DNA of 48,509 bases, from assembly GCF_013362995.1 (NCBI RefSeq), contig NZ_JABWDV010000257.1:1-48509 (forward strand), given 5' to 3'. Position numbers and translations under genes: made by a program. The stretch is from Streptomyces sp. TRM64462 (GTDB lineage Bacteria > Actinomycetota > Actinomycetes > Streptomycetales > Streptomycetaceae). A model generated the notes under the pieces. It was given only the letters and a program-made list of their open reading frames with translations. It was not told the origin of the DNA and searched no databases. Of the stretch, positions 8,830 through 19,150 are shown in pieces (position 1 is the stretch's first letter; each line of letters opens with the position of its first letter).

Positions 8830-10053
8830 ATGGAATTCGTCATCCTTGCTGTAGTCATCGCCCTGGTCGCGGTCGGAGTGGCCGGCTACCTCGTGGTGAG
8901 CGGCCGCCGGACCAAGCAGCTGCCGCCGCCGGAGGCCCCGTCCGCCACCCCGACCGTCACCGCGCCGCCCGCCGAACCGCACATCGGCGAGGAGGCGGAG
9001 ACACCGCGCGAAGGGGCGCGCCGCACGATCGAAGAGGTCGACCTCCCGACCGCCGAGGAGATCCTCGAAGAGCCGACCGCCGTCGAAGACCCGGTCATGG
9101 CCGCACCCCCGGCCCCCGAGATCGAGGTCCCCGAACCGACCGCCGGCCGCCTCGTCCGGCTGCGCGCCCGGCTGGCCCGCTCCCAGAACTCCCTCGGCAA
9201 GGGCCTCCTCACCCTGCTGTCCCGCGAGCACCTCGACGAGGACACGTGGGAGGAGATCGAGGACACCCTCCTCACCGCCGACGTCGGCGTCACCCCCACC
9301 CAGGAGCTCGTGGAGCGCCTGCGCGAGCGCGTGAAGGTCCTCGGCACCCGCACCCCGGACGAGCTGCGCGCCCTGCTGCGCGAAGAGCTGCTGACCCTGC
9401 TCGGCGACTACGACCGCACGGTCAAGACCGAGAGCGGCATGGACACGCCGGGCGTCGTCATGGTCGTCGGCGTGAACGGCACCGGCAAGACCACGACGAC
9501 GGGCAAGCTGGCCCGCGTCCTCGTCGCGGACGGCCGCTCGGTCGTACTCGGCGCGGCCGACACGTTCCGCGCGGCCGCCGCCGACCAGCTCCAGACCTGG
9601 GGCGAGCGCGTCGGCGCCCGCACGGTCCGCGGCCCGGAGGCCGGCGACCCGGCGTCCGTGGCGTACGACGCGGTGAAGGAAGGTATCGCCGAGGGCGCCG
9701 ACGTGGTGCTCATCGACACCGCCGGCCGTCTGCACACCAAGACCGGCCTCATGGACGAGCTCGGCAAGGTCAAGCGCGTCGTCGAGAAGCACGGCCCGCT
9801 CGACGAGGTCCTGCTGGTCCTGGACGCCACCACCGGCCAGAACGGCCTGGTCCAGGCGCGGGTCTTCGCGGAGGTCGTCGACATCACGGGCATCGTGCTG
9901 ACCAAGCTGGACGGCACTGCCAAGGGCGGCATCGTTGTGGCGGTCCAGCGCGAGCTGGGCGTCCCGGTGAAGCTCGTCGGCCTGGGCGAGGGCCCCGACG
10001 ACCTGGCGCCCTTCGAACCGGACGCCTTCGTGGACGCCCTCATCGGCGACTAG
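8830..10053 (+). CDS. ftsY: Signal recognition particle receptor FtsY
   Basis: FtsY is the membrane-associated GTPase that docks SRP-ribosome complexes at the Sec translocon. The 407-residue product opens with a hydrophobic anchor (about residues 2-24), then a Pro/Glu/Ala-rich acidic linker (about 28-110), then the NG domain. G1 is GVNGTGKT (residues 214-221), followed by a DTFRAAAADQL stretch, DTAGR for G3 and TKLDG for G4. The ATG at 8830 directly precedes the anchor, and longer open frame upstream runs antisense through the neighbouring permease gene. Its partner ffh lies 7.4 kb downstream. A palindromic repeat follows the stop. Confidence 0.97.
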   Translation: MEFVILAVVIALVAVGVAGYLVVSGRRTKQLPPPEAPSATPTVTAPPAEPHIGEEAETPREGARRTIEEVDLPTAEEILEEPTAVEDPVMAAPPAPEIEVPEPTAGRLVRLRARLARSQNSLGKGLLTLLSREHLDEDTWEEIEDTLLTADVGVTPTQELVERLRERVKVLGTRTPDELRALLREELLTLLGDYDRTVKTESGMDTPGVVMVVGVNGTGKTTTTGKLARVLVADGRSVVLGAADTFRAAAADQLQTWGERVGARTVRGPEAGDPASVAYDAVKEGIAEGADVVLIDTAGRLHTKTGLMDELGKVKRVVEKHGPLDEVLLVLDATTGQNGLVQARVFAEVVDITGIVLTKLDGTAKGGIVVAVQRELGVPVKLVGLGEGPDDLAPFEPDAFVDALIGD

Positions 10054-10064
10054 CCCCACAAATC

Positions 10065-10181
10065 GGGGGCTCCGCCCCCGAACCCGCTCCTCAAGCGCCG
10101 GAGGGGCTGATTTTCAGCCCGTCCGGCGTTTGAGGACGAGCGCCGTTCAGGCGCGAACGGGGGTCTGGGGGCGGAGCCCCC
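10065..10181. repeat. Streptomyces intergenic palindromic repeat, probable bidirectional terminator
   Basis: This is a nested palindrome. The outer arms are GGGGGCTCCGCCCCC (10065-10079) and GGGGGCGGAGCCCCC (10167-10181). The inner arms run from CTCCTCAAGCGCCGG (from 10087) through GGGCTGA (10104-10110) to TCAGCCC (10114-10120) and CCGGCGTTTGAGGACGAG (to 10140). Near-identical elements are scattered in intergenic regions of many Streptomyces genomes. Here it sits between the converging ends of ftsY and the prim-pol gene, where it can form strong hairpins in either transcript. Confidence 0.8.
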
Positions 10182-10202
10182 AGTCTCGGGAAGGGGGCGG
10201 GC

Positions 10203-10895
10203 TCAGGCGCGGTGGCAGATGTACGCCAGCGTGCCCAGCAGCAGCCGGGCCTGCGGCGGCGCGTGCGCCGCGTCGAGCGACGGCGCCCGCAGCCACCGCA
10301 CGGGCCCCAGACCGCCCAGATCCGACGGCGGCGCCGTGATGTGATCGCCCGGCCCCAGGCACCGCAGGTCCAGGTCCGCGTCGTCCCACCCCATCCGGTA
10401 CAGCAGCCGCGGCAGCTCCGCCGCCGCCCCGGGCGCCACGAAGAACTGCGCCCGCCCCGCCGGCGTCACGCACACCGGCCCCAGCGGCACCCCCATCCGC
10501 TCCAGCCGCACCAGCGCCCGCCGCCCCGCCTCCTCGGCCACCTCCAGGACGTCGAACGCCCTGCCGACCGGCAGCATCAGGGCCGCGCCCGGGAACCGGG
10601 ACCAGGCCTCGGCGACCGCGTCGAGCGGGGCGCCCGCGACCACGTCGGGCGTGAAGCCCAGCGGGTGCGCCCCCGGAGCCGTACACGCCGTGTCGCCGCA
10701 GGAGCACCGGCCGGACGCGGCGCGCGCGCCCGGGACCACGTCCCAGCCCCAGAGGCAGGTGTACTCGGCCGCCACCGTGCACTCCGCTGCGCGGTGCGCC
10801 CGCCGGCGGGACCCCGTCAACCCGGTGAAGCCGGTCAATCCCGTCCATCCGGACCGCATGTCGCGGATGCGCGTGCCGCCGATCGTGAAGCCCAT
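10203..10895 (-). CDS. Prim-pol-like protein (bifunctional DNA primase/polymerase N-terminal domain type)
   Basis: This 230-residue protein resembles stand-alone actinobacterial proteins annotated as bifunctional DNA primase/polymerase, N-terminal. It shows the cysteine-containing GRCSCGDTACTAPGAHPLGF stretch (about residues 62-81), followed by a LMLPVGRAFDVLEV strand-helix and a C-terminal GDHITAPPSDLGG loop. An archaeo-eukaryotic primase fold is inferred; catalytic activity is unproven and the acidic active-site residues are not obvious to me. The ATG at 10895 has a purine-rich GGAGGGGG just upstream. It is convergent with ftsY and divergent from nsdA. Conservation of this position in streptomycetes suggests a housekeeping or developmental role, but the function is unknown. 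Confidence 0.65.
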   Translation of the reverse strand: MGFTIGGTRIRDMRSGWTGLTGFTGLTGSRRRAHRAAECTVAAEYTCLWGWDVVPGARAASGRCSCGDTACTAPGAHPLGFTPDVVAGAPLDAVAEAWSRFPGAALMLPVGRAFDVLEVAEEAGRRALVRLERMGVPLGPVCVTPAGRAQFFVAPGAAAELPRLLYRMGWDDADLDLRCLGPGDHITAPPSDLGGLGPVRWLRAPSLDAAHAPPQARLLLGTLAYICHRA

Positions 10896-11289
10896 GCCCC
10901 CTCCAACGGGTAGAACTCGCCGGTGGTTACGACCCGGAGTACCGTCGTGACACTGCGTCGCACAGTCCCTCGTCCGGGTGGCGCGCGGAGGCGGACAGGG
11001 GGGTGCGTCTCCCCGCGCGCGCCGCCGGGTGCGTCAACGCGCCAGCCTCCCGATCGTCATGTGTCAAGTGAATCGCGCCCCGCCCCAGGCGAGTTCATTC
11101 GAAGGGGTGGCGAATGGTGGCGTTTATGGAATCGGCCTCGCGGGACGGGTGATCGTAGGATTACTTTCGGTGCACGAACCCGGGGTACCGTCCTCGCTCG
11201 TGGGTATGCCGGAGGCAAGCCGGCTACCGCCGGTGCCCGTCCGAAGGGCCGAACCCCGGACGGCGGACCTCGACTCACGGCATTCTGAT
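10896..11289. other. Divergent intergenic region upstream of nsdA
   Basis: About 390 bases separate the divergent starts of the prim-pol gene and nsdA. The nsdA frame stays open through most of it, but the codon pattern and lack of a ribosome binding site argue against coding. No promoter with both consensus boxes is convincing. GGGTGCGTC occurs twice in the first third. Otherwise I see nothing definable. Confidence 0.5.
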
Positions 11290-12804
11290 ATGGGTTCGGG
11301 CACAACAGGCGATACGGCGGATGGGGGCCTACCAGTGGGCGGCAGCGGCGCAGACGGTACGAATACCGGCAAGCGCCCGAACGAGCAGCTCAGCTCGTGG
11401 TTCGTACGCAGCGGCTGGTCCAAGGGCGAGCTGGCGCGTCAAGTGAACCGCCGGGCGCGCCAGATGGGCGCACATCACATCAGCACCGACACCTCGCGGG
11501 TGCGGCGCTGGCTCGACGGCGAACAGCCTCGCGAGCCCATCCCGCGCATCCTGTCGGAGCTGTTCTCCGAGCGTTTCGGCACCGTCGTGGCCGTCGAGGA
11601 CCTCGGCCTGCGCACGGCGCACCAGTCACCGTCGGTGTCCGGCGTCGACCTGCCCTGGGCCGGGCCCCAGACGGTGTCGCTGCTCAGCGACTTCTCCCGC
11701 AGCGACCTCATGCTCGCCCGCCGTGGCTTCCTCGGCACCTCACTCGCCCTCGCCGCCGGGCCCGCGCTCATCGAGCCCATGCAGCGGTGGCTGGTCCCGA
11801 CCCCCGCCACCGACCGCACCGAACCCGCCGCCGCGAGCCGCCGCCCGTACAAGCTCTCCAAGGCCGAGCTGGAGATGCTGGAGTCCACCACCGTCATGTT
11901 CCGCACCTGGGACGCCCAGTGCGGCGGCGGACTGCGGCGCAAGGCCGTCGTCGGGCAGCTCCACGAGGTCACCGACCTCCTCCAGGAGACCCATCCCGCC
12001 GCCACCGCCCAGCGGCTCTTCCGGTGCGCGGCCGAACTGGCCGAACTCGCCGGGTGGATGAGCTACGACGTGGGCCTCCAGCCCACCGCCCAGAAGTACT
12101 TCGTGCTCGCCCTGCACGCCGCGAAGGAAGCCGGCGACAAGCCCCTCGGCTCGTACATCCTCTCCTCGATGAGCCGTCAGATGATCCACCTCGGACGGCC
12201 CGACGACGCCCTCGAACTCATCCACCTCGCCCAGTACGGCAGCCGCGACTGCGCCACCGCCCGCACCCAGGCCATGCTGTATGCGATGGAGGCCCGCGCC
12301 TACGCCAACATGGGCCAGCCCAGCAAGTGCAAGCGGGCGGTCCGCATGGCCGAGGACACGTTCGCGGACGTCGGCCTCGACGGCGAACCCGAACCCGACT
12401 GGATCCGGTTCTTCTCCGAGGCCGAACTCAACGGCGAGAACTCCCACTCGTACCGCGACCTCGCCTACGTGGCGGGCCGCAGCCCCACCTACGCCTCCCT
12501 CGCGGAACCCGTCATGGAGCGGGCCGTCGACCTCTTCGCGAAGGACCACGAGCACCAGCGGTCGTACGCGCTCAACCTCGTCGGCATGGCCACCGTGCAC
12601 CTGCTGAAGCGGGAACCCGAGCAGGCCACCGCACGCGCCGAAGAAGCCCTGCGGATCGCCAAGCGCGTCCGGTCCGAACGCGTCAACACCCGGCTCCGCA
12701 AGACCGTCGACACCGCCGTGCGCGACTTCGGCGCCGTCCCCGCGGTCATCGACCTCACCGAGAAGCTCGCCACCGATCTCCCCGAGACCGCGGAAGCCGT
12801 CTGA
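11290..12804 (+). CDS. nsdA: NsdA, negative regulator of differentiation and antibiotic production
   Basis: The product has 504 residues from the ATG at 11290. NsdA is a Streptomyces protein whose loss speeds sporulation and raises antibiotic output in S. coelicolor. The conserved N-terminal part, with ELARQVNRRARQMG and TDTSRVRRWLDGE, looks like a helix-turn-helix-type region. A stretch SRSDLMLARRGFLGTSLALA follows at about residues 136-155. The C-terminal half is all-helical with tetratricopeptide-like repeats (AKYFVLALHAAKEAG-type and LELIHLAQYGSRD). The start is uncertain: the ATG lacks a clear ribosome binding site, while a GTG at 11335 has a G-rich stretch 8 bases upstream and would give 489 residues. 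The gene appears monocistronic and divergent from its upstream neighbour. Confidence 0.92.
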   Translation: MGSGTTGDTADGGLPVGGSGADGTNTGKRPNEQLSSWFVRSGWSKGELARQVNRRARQMGAHHISTDTSRVRRWLDGEQPREPIPRILSELFSERFGTVVAVEDLGLRTAHQSPSVSGVDLPWAGPQTVSLLSDFSRSDLMLARRGFLGTSLALAAGPALIEPMQRWLVPTPATDRTEPAAASRRPYKLSKAELEMLESTTVMFRTWDAQCGGGLRRKAVVGQLHEVTDLLQETHPAATAQRLFRCAAELAELAGWMSYDVGLQPTAQKYFVLALHAAKEAGDKPLGSYILSSMSRQMIHLGRPDDALELIHLAQYGSRDCATARTQAMLYAMEARAYANMGQPSKCKRAVRMAEDTFADVGLDGEPEPDWIRFFSEAELNGENSHSYRDLAYVAGRSPTYASLAEPVMERAVDLFAKDHEHQRSYALNLVGMATVHLLKREPEQATARAEEALRIAKRVRSERVNTRLRKTVDTAVRDFGAVPAVIDLTEKLATDLPETAEAV

Positions 12805-12849
12805 CCCGTCCGACCCCCATCCAGAGCCCGTATCCCCCCCGCACAGACC

Positions 12850-12928
12850 CCGGCCGCGACAGCCACCCCGTACAGCCCGACTCGGTTCCCCCACCGCCAG
12901 GTCAACAGGGTGAAGCTGTCGCGGCCGG
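12850..12928 (+). repeat. 14-base perfect inverted repeat downstream of nsdA
   Basis: CCGGCCGCGACAGC at 12850-12863 is exactly complementary to GCTGTCGCGGCCGG at 12915-12928, enclosing a 51-base loop. It lies 46 bases after the nsdA stop and before the GlnR-box region. It may serve as the nsdA terminator or as part of a structured transcript. It lacks a T-run, as is usual in high-GC genomes. Confidence 0.6.
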
Positions 12929-12978
12929 TCCATGACAGGGGCAGAGGATAGCCCCGTTACCCATCCGTGATCCGGCAG

Positions 12979-13025
12979 TTCATAGCGGCGTAACACATCC
13001 GCCCTCTTCGTCACTGCGGCGAAAC
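12979..13025 (+). promoter_or_regulatory. GlnR boxes upstream of amtB
   Basis: Two direct copies of the GlnR target (gTnAC-n6-GaAAC) are visible. The first is TTCAT-n6-GTAAC (12979-12994) and the second GTCAC-n6-GAAAC (13010-13025), the latter a perfect match. GlnR is the OmpR-type activator of amtB-glnK-glnD under nitrogen limitation in Streptomyces. A weaker third copy, GTTAC-n6-GTGAT, lies at 12956-12971. The 346-base intergenic stretch 12805-13150 holds no gene. Confidence 0.85.
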
Positions 13026-13150
13026 ATCGTGCGGCATCTGCGGAAACCGCGCTGCGCGAATCTCCTGCGTCATAACCGGCCACCCCTCATAGCCGCGCAG
13101 CCCCGGCTCCGCGCCCCCGCACAGGCCGAACGACGACGAGGAGAACGCCG

Positions 13151-14847
<1,697 letters not shown>

Positions 14848-14859
14848 AGGAGCTGCTGG

Positions 14860-17337
14860 GTGACGAGCCTCGAAGCGAACGACACAACGGAAGACTCGGG
14901 ACCCAGCGGTTACGCGGCGGCCCGGCTGAGCCTCCTCCAGCAGGAGGCCCGGCCCGGGCCGCCGCGCCGTGCCGCCCTGGCCCGCCTCACCGACGACTGG
15001 CTGGCCGCGCTCTTCGCGGCGGCCGCCCCGCCCCGCGGCACCGCCCTCGTCGCCGTCGGCGGCTACGGCCGCGGCGAACTCTCCCCGCGCAGCGACCTCG
15101 ACCTGCTCCTCCTCCACGACGGCACAGCCGACCCCGCCACCGTCGCCGCACTCGCCGACCGCGTCTGGTACCCCGTATGGGACCTCGGCCTCGCCCTCGA
15201 CCACTCCGTACGCACCCCCGCCGAGGCCCGCGAAACCGCCGCCGACGACCTCAAGGTCCAGCTCGGCCTCCTCGACGCCCGGCCCGTCGCCGGCGACGTC
15301 GGCCTCGTCGCCACACTCCGCACCACCGTCCTCGCCGACTGGCGCAACCAGGCCCCCAAGCGCCTCCCCGAACTCCACGAGCTGTGCCAGGAACGCGCCG
15401 AACGCGCCGGCGAGCTCCCCTTCCTGCTGGAACCCGACCTCAAGGAGGCCCGCGGCGGCCTCCGCGACGCCACCGCCCTGCGCGCCGTCGCCGCCTCCTG
15501 GCTCGCCGACGCCCCCCGCGAAGGCCTCGCCGACGCCGCCCGCACCCTCCTCGACACCCGCGACGCCCTCCACCTCACCACCGGACGCGCCACCGACCGC
15601 CTCGCCCTCCAGGAACAGACCCAGGTCGCCAAGGCCCTCGGCGTCCTCGACGCCGACACCCTGCTCCGCGAGGTGTACGAGGCCGCGCGCACCATCGCCT
15701 ACGCCTCCGACGTCACCTGGCGCGAGGTCCACCGCGTCCTGCGCGCCCGCTCCGCACGGCCCCGGCTGCGCGCCCTCCTCGGCGGCGCCCGCGGTGGCGC
15801 CCTCGGTGGGGCCCGCGGTGGCAAGCCGCAACCCGAACGCACCCCGCTCGCCGAAGGCGTCGTCGAGATGGACGGCGAGGCCGTCCTCGCCCGCACCGCC
15901 AAACCCGAACGCGACCCCGTCCTCCCGCTGCGCGCCGCCGCCGCGGCCGCCCAGACCGGCATCCCCCTCTCCCGGCACGCCGTACGCCGCCTCGCCACCG
16001 CCGCGAAACCGCTCCCCGTGCCCTGGCCCGCCGAGGCCCGCGAGCAGCTCGTCACCCTGCTGGGCGCGGGCGAACCGACGATCGCGGTCTGGGAGGCCCT
16101 GGAGGCCGAAGGGCTGGTCACCCGGCTCATCCCCGACTGGGAACGCGTACGCTGCCGCCCCCAGCGCAACCCCGTCCACACCTGGACCGTCGACCGCCAC
16201 CTCGTCGAAGCCGCCGTACGCGCCTCCTCCCTGACCCGCCGCGTCGGCCGCCCCGACCTGCTGCTCGTCGCCGCGCTCCTCCACGACATCGGCAAGGGCT
16301 GGCCAGGCGACCACTCCGTCGCAGGCGAGACCATCGCCAGGGACGTCGCCGTACGCATCGGCTTCGACGAGACGGACGCGGCGGTCCTCGCGACGCTGGT
16401 ACGGCACCACCTCCTCCTCGTCGACACCGCGACCCGCCGGGACCTGGAAGACCCGGCGACCGTCGAATCCGTCGCGAAAGCCGTCGGCAGCGCCTCCACG
16501 CTGGAGCTCCTGCACGCCCTCACGGAGGCCGACGCCCTCGCCACAGGCCCCGCCGCCTGGTCCTCGTGGCGGGCCTCGCTCGTCGCCGACCTGGTCAAGC
16601 GGGTGGCGGGCGCACTGGCCGGCGACGCCCCGCAGGTGGCCGAGCCCACAGCGCCCGGCGCGGAGGAGGAACGCCTGGCCGTGGAGGCCCTGCGCACCGG
16701 GGAGCCGGTCCTCACCCTGCACGCCCAGCACGAGGCGGCACACGACGAGGCCGAGCCGGAACCCGTCGGCGTGGAGCTCCTCATCGCCCTGCCCGACCAG
16801 CCCGGCGTCCTGCCCGCCGTCGCCGGCGTCCTGGCCCTGCACCGGCTCACCGTCCGCTCCGCCGACCTCCGCGCCATCGACCTGGAGGCGGCTGGGGGCG
16901 GGCCGTCGGTCCTGGTTCTGAACTGGCGCGTCGCCGCCGAGTACGGCTCCCTCCCGCAGGCCGCGCGCCTGCGCGCCGACCTCGTGCGCGCCCTGGACGG
17001 CACCCTCGACATCCCGTCCCGCCTCGCCGAGCGCGAGGCCGCGTACCCGAGGCGCCGCGGCGTACAGGCCCCGCCGCCGCGCGTCACGGTCGCCCCGGCG
17101 GGCTCCGCCGCGCGCGCCACGGTCATCGAGGTCCGCGCCCAGGACGCCCCGGGGCTGCTGCACCGCATCGGCCGGGCCCTGGAGGGCGCGGACGTACGGG
17201 TGCGGAGCGCGCACGTGAGCACCCTCGGCGCGAACGCCGTGGATGCCTTCTATGTGACGGATGTCGAGGGCGCACCGCTGCCGGGGGAGGCCGCGTCGGA
17301 GGTGGCACGGGCGCTGGAGGTGGCGCTGCGGGCGTGA
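14860..17337 (+). CDS. glnD: [Protein-PII] nucleotidyltransferase GlnD
   Basis: GlnD modifies and demodifies GlnK at Y51. In Streptomyces the modification is adenylylation. The 825-residue protein has a nucleotidyltransferase domain with GGYGRGELSPRSDLDLLL (from residue 67), a helical central region, an HD hydrolase domain with LLHDIGKGWPGDHS (H475, D476), and two C-terminal ACT domains (about 640-725 and 745-825) for glutamine sensing. A short glycine-rich segment (GGARGGALGGARGG, about residues 307-321) sits in the linker before the HD domain. The GTG start has GAGGAG 8 bases upstream. It is the last gene of the operon and is followed by strong hairpins. Confidence 0.96.
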   Translation: MTSLEANDTTEDSGPSGYAAARLSLLQQEARPGPPRRAALARLTDDWLAALFAAAAPPRGTALVAVGGYGRGELSPRSDLDLLLLHDGTADPATVAALADRVWYPVWDLGLALDHSVRTPAEARETAADDLKVQLGLLDARPVAGDVGLVATLRTTVLADWRNQAPKRLPELHELCQERAERAGELPFLLEPDLKEARGGLRDATALRAVAASWLADAPREGLADAARTLLDTRDALHLTTGRATDRLALQEQTQVAKALGVLDADTLLREVYEAARTIAYASDVTWREVHRVLRARSARPRLRALLGGARGGALGGARGGKPQPERTPLAEGVVEMDGEAVLARTAKPERDPVLPLRAAAAAAQTGIPLSRHAVRRLATAAKPLPVPWPAEAREQLVTLLGAGEPTIAVWEALEAEGLVTRLIPDWERVRCRPQRNPVHTWTVDRHLVEAAVRASSLTRRVGRPDLLLVAALLHDIGKGWPGDHSVAGETIARDVAVRIGFDETDAAVLATLVRHHLLLVDTATRRDLEDPATVESVAKAVGSASTLELLHALTEADALATGPAAWSSWRASLVADLVKRVAGALAGDAPQVAEPTAPGAEEERLAVEALRTGEPVLTLHAQHEAAHDEAEPEPVGVELLIALPDQPGVLPAVAGVLALHRLTVRSADLRAIDLEAAGGGPSVLVLNWRVAAEYGSLPQAARLRADLVRALDGTLDIPSRLAEREAAYPRRRGVQAPPPRVTVAPAGSAARATVIEVRAQDAPGLLHRIGRALEGADVRVRSAHVSTLGANAVDAFYVTDVEGAPLPGEAASEVARALEVALRA

Positions 17338-17342
17338 TGGGT

Positions 17343-17397
17343 CCCCGCGCACGCGGGGCTTGTGCCCTCGCCCGCCAGTTCCGGCAGGCGAGGGCAC
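17343..17397 (+). terminator. Double-hairpin terminator after glnD
   Basis: CCCCGCG-CA-CGCGGGG at 17343-17358 is followed at once by a longer stem. GTGCCCTCGCC (17362-17372) pairs with GGCGAGGGCAC (17387-17397), extended inward by GCC/GGC across one mismatch. TTCTCTT follows. The position right after the glnD stop fits termination of the amtB-glnK-glnD transcript. Confidence 0.8.
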
Positions 17398-17470
17398 TTC
17401 TCTTGCACGGCCAGATACCCTTGAGTCCGACTGTCCGCTCGCCCCCTAGACCCGAGGATCCGCGACCGCC

Positions 17471-19024
17471 GTGTTCGATACCCTCTCCGACCGCCTTAGC
17501 GCCACTTTCAAGACACTCAGGGGCAAGGGCCGCCTTACCGAGGCCGACATCGACGCCACGGCACGTGAGATCCGTATCGCGCTGCTTGAGGCGGACGTGG
17601 CTCTGCCGGTCGTTCGGGCTTTCATCAAGAACGTGAAGGAACGGGCGTTGGGGGCCGAGGTCTCCAAGGCGCTCAATCCTTCGCAGCAGGTGATCAAGGT
17701 CGTCAACGACGAGTTGGTTGCGATCTTGGGCGGGGAGACCCGCCGTCTGCGCTTCGCCAAGCAGCCCCCGACCGTGATCATGCTCGCCGGTCTCCAGGGT
17801 GCCGGTAAGACCACCCTCGCCGGAAAGCTCGGCCTGTGGCTGAAGGGCCAGGGGCACTCTCCGCTGCTCGTCGCGTGCGACCTCCAGCGCCCGAACGCCG
17901 TCAACCAGCTCAGCGTCGTCGCCGAACGCGCCGGCGTCGGCGTCTACGCACCGGAGCCGGGCAACGGTGTCGGCGACCCGGTCCAGGTCGCGAAGGACTC
18001 GATCGAGTACGCGCGGACCAAACAGCACGACATTGTGATCGTCGACACCGCCGGTCGCCTGGGCATCGACCAGGAGATGATGCAGCAGGCCGCCGACATC
18101 AGGGACGCGGTCCAGCCCAACGAGATTCTTTTCGTCGTCGACGCGATGATCGGCCAGGACGCCGTCAACACCGCCGAGGCGTTCCGCGACGGCGTCGGCT
18201 TCGACGGCGTCGTCCTGTCGAAGCTCGACGGCGACGCGCGCGGTGGTGCCGCGCTCTCCATCGCGCACGTCACCGGCCGCCAGATCATGTTCGCCTCCAA
18301 CGGCGAGAAGCTGGACGACTTCGACGCGTTCCACCCGGACCGCATGGCGTCCCGCATTCTCGGCATGGGCGACATCCTGTCGCTGATCGAGAAGGCCGAG
18401 CAGACCTTCAGCCAGGAAGAGGCCGCCAAGATGGCCTCCAAGCTGGCGAGCAGCAAGGGCAAGGACTTCACGCTCGACGACTTCCTGGCCCAGATGGAGC
18501 AGGTCCGGAAGATGGGCAGCATCTCGAAGCTCCTCGGGATGATGCCGGGCATGGGCCAGATGCGGGAGCAGATCAACAACATCGACGAGCGGGAGGTCGA
18601 CCGCACCGCCGCGGTCATCAAGTCGATGACCCCGGCGGAGCGCCAGGACCCGACGATCATCAACGGTTCGCGGCGCGCGCGGATCGCCCGCGGTTCCGGT
18701 GTCGAGGTCAGCGCCGTGAAGTCGCTGGTGGAGCGGTTCTTCGAGGCGCGGAAGATGATGTCGCGCATGGCGCAGGGCGGCGGTATGCCGGGCATGCCGG
18801 GGATCCCGGGCATGGGCGGCGGCCCCGGCCGGCAGAAGAAGCAGCAGAAGCAGGCCAAGGGCAAGCGCCGCAGCGGCAACCCGATGAAGCGGAAGGCCGA
18901 GGAGCAGGCCGAGGCCGCGCGCCGGGAGCAGGCGGCGCAGCAGGGCGGGGCGTTCGGGCTTCCGGCCGGCCAGCCGGGGCAGGACTTCGAGCTTCCGGAC
19001 GAGTTCAAGAAGTTCATGGGCTGA
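17471..19024 (+). CDS. ffh: Signal recognition particle protein Ffh
   Basis: Ffh (SRP54) binds signal sequences on ribosomes and 4.5S-type SRP RNA and delivers them to FtsY. The 517-residue protein shows the N domain (MFDTLSDRLSATFKTLRGKG), G1 GLQGAGKTT (residues 107-115), a DLQRPNAVNQL segment, DTAGRLGID for G3 and SKLDGDARGGAAL for G4. The methionine-rich M domain includes KLLGMMPGMGQM and SGVEVSAVKSLVERFFEARKMM. The C-terminal tail is Met/Gly/Pro- then Lys/Gln-rich, as in other actinobacteria. The GTG start gives the canonical N-terminus. A hairpin follows, so it appears monocistronic. Confidence 0.97.
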   Translation: MFDTLSDRLSATFKTLRGKGRLTEADIDATAREIRIALLEADVALPVVRAFIKNVKERALGAEVSKALNPSQQVIKVVNDELVAILGGETRRLRFAKQPPTVIMLAGLQGAGKTTLAGKLGLWLKGQGHSPLLVACDLQRPNAVNQLSVVAERAGVGVYAPEPGNGVGDPVQVAKDSIEYARTKQHDIVIVDTAGRLGIDQEMMQQAADIRDAVQPNEILFVVDAMIGQDAVNTAEAFRDGVGFDGVVLSKLDGDARGGAALSIAHVTGRQIMFASNGEKLDDFDAFHPDRMASRILGMGDILSLIEKAEQTFSQEEAAKMASKLASSKGKDFTLDDFLAQMEQVRKMGSISKLLGMMPGMGQMREQINNIDEREVDRTAAVIKSMTPAERQDPTIINGSRRARIARGSGVEVSAVKSLVERFFEARKMMSRMAQGGGMPGMPGIPGMGGGPGRQKKQQKQAKGKRRSGNPMKRKAEEQAEAARREQAAQQGGAFGLPAGQPGQDFELPDEFKKFMG

Positions 19025-19044
19025 CCTTCACTCGTAGCGCTCAG

Positions 19045-19080
19045 GTAAGGGGCACCCCTCCATGGAGGGGTGCCCCTTAC
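19045..19080. terminator. Perfect 36-base palindromic terminator after ffh
   Basis: The 36 bases form an exact palindrome with half-site GTAAGGGGCACCCCTCCA. It begins 21 bases after the ffh stop. The stem is long and GC-rich enough to terminate transcription without a T-run, and a perfect palindrome acts equally on both strands. The FtsH-like gene starts 71 bases later. Confidence 0.75.
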
Positions 19081-19150
19081 GCACTCCCGCGCTGGTCCAC
19101 GCGTACGTATCCGTCATGCCGGTTTTGTGGCGGTCTTTCATAATCGCAGC

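Noticed and set aside
11133..11161. TAGGAT as -10 box for nsdA
   Set aside because: No acceptable -35 element stands 16-18 bases upstream.
15780..15830. Glycine-rich GGARGG repeats in glnD as a mobile insertion
   Set aside because: Only about 14 residues long and in a linker; ordinary low-complexity drift.
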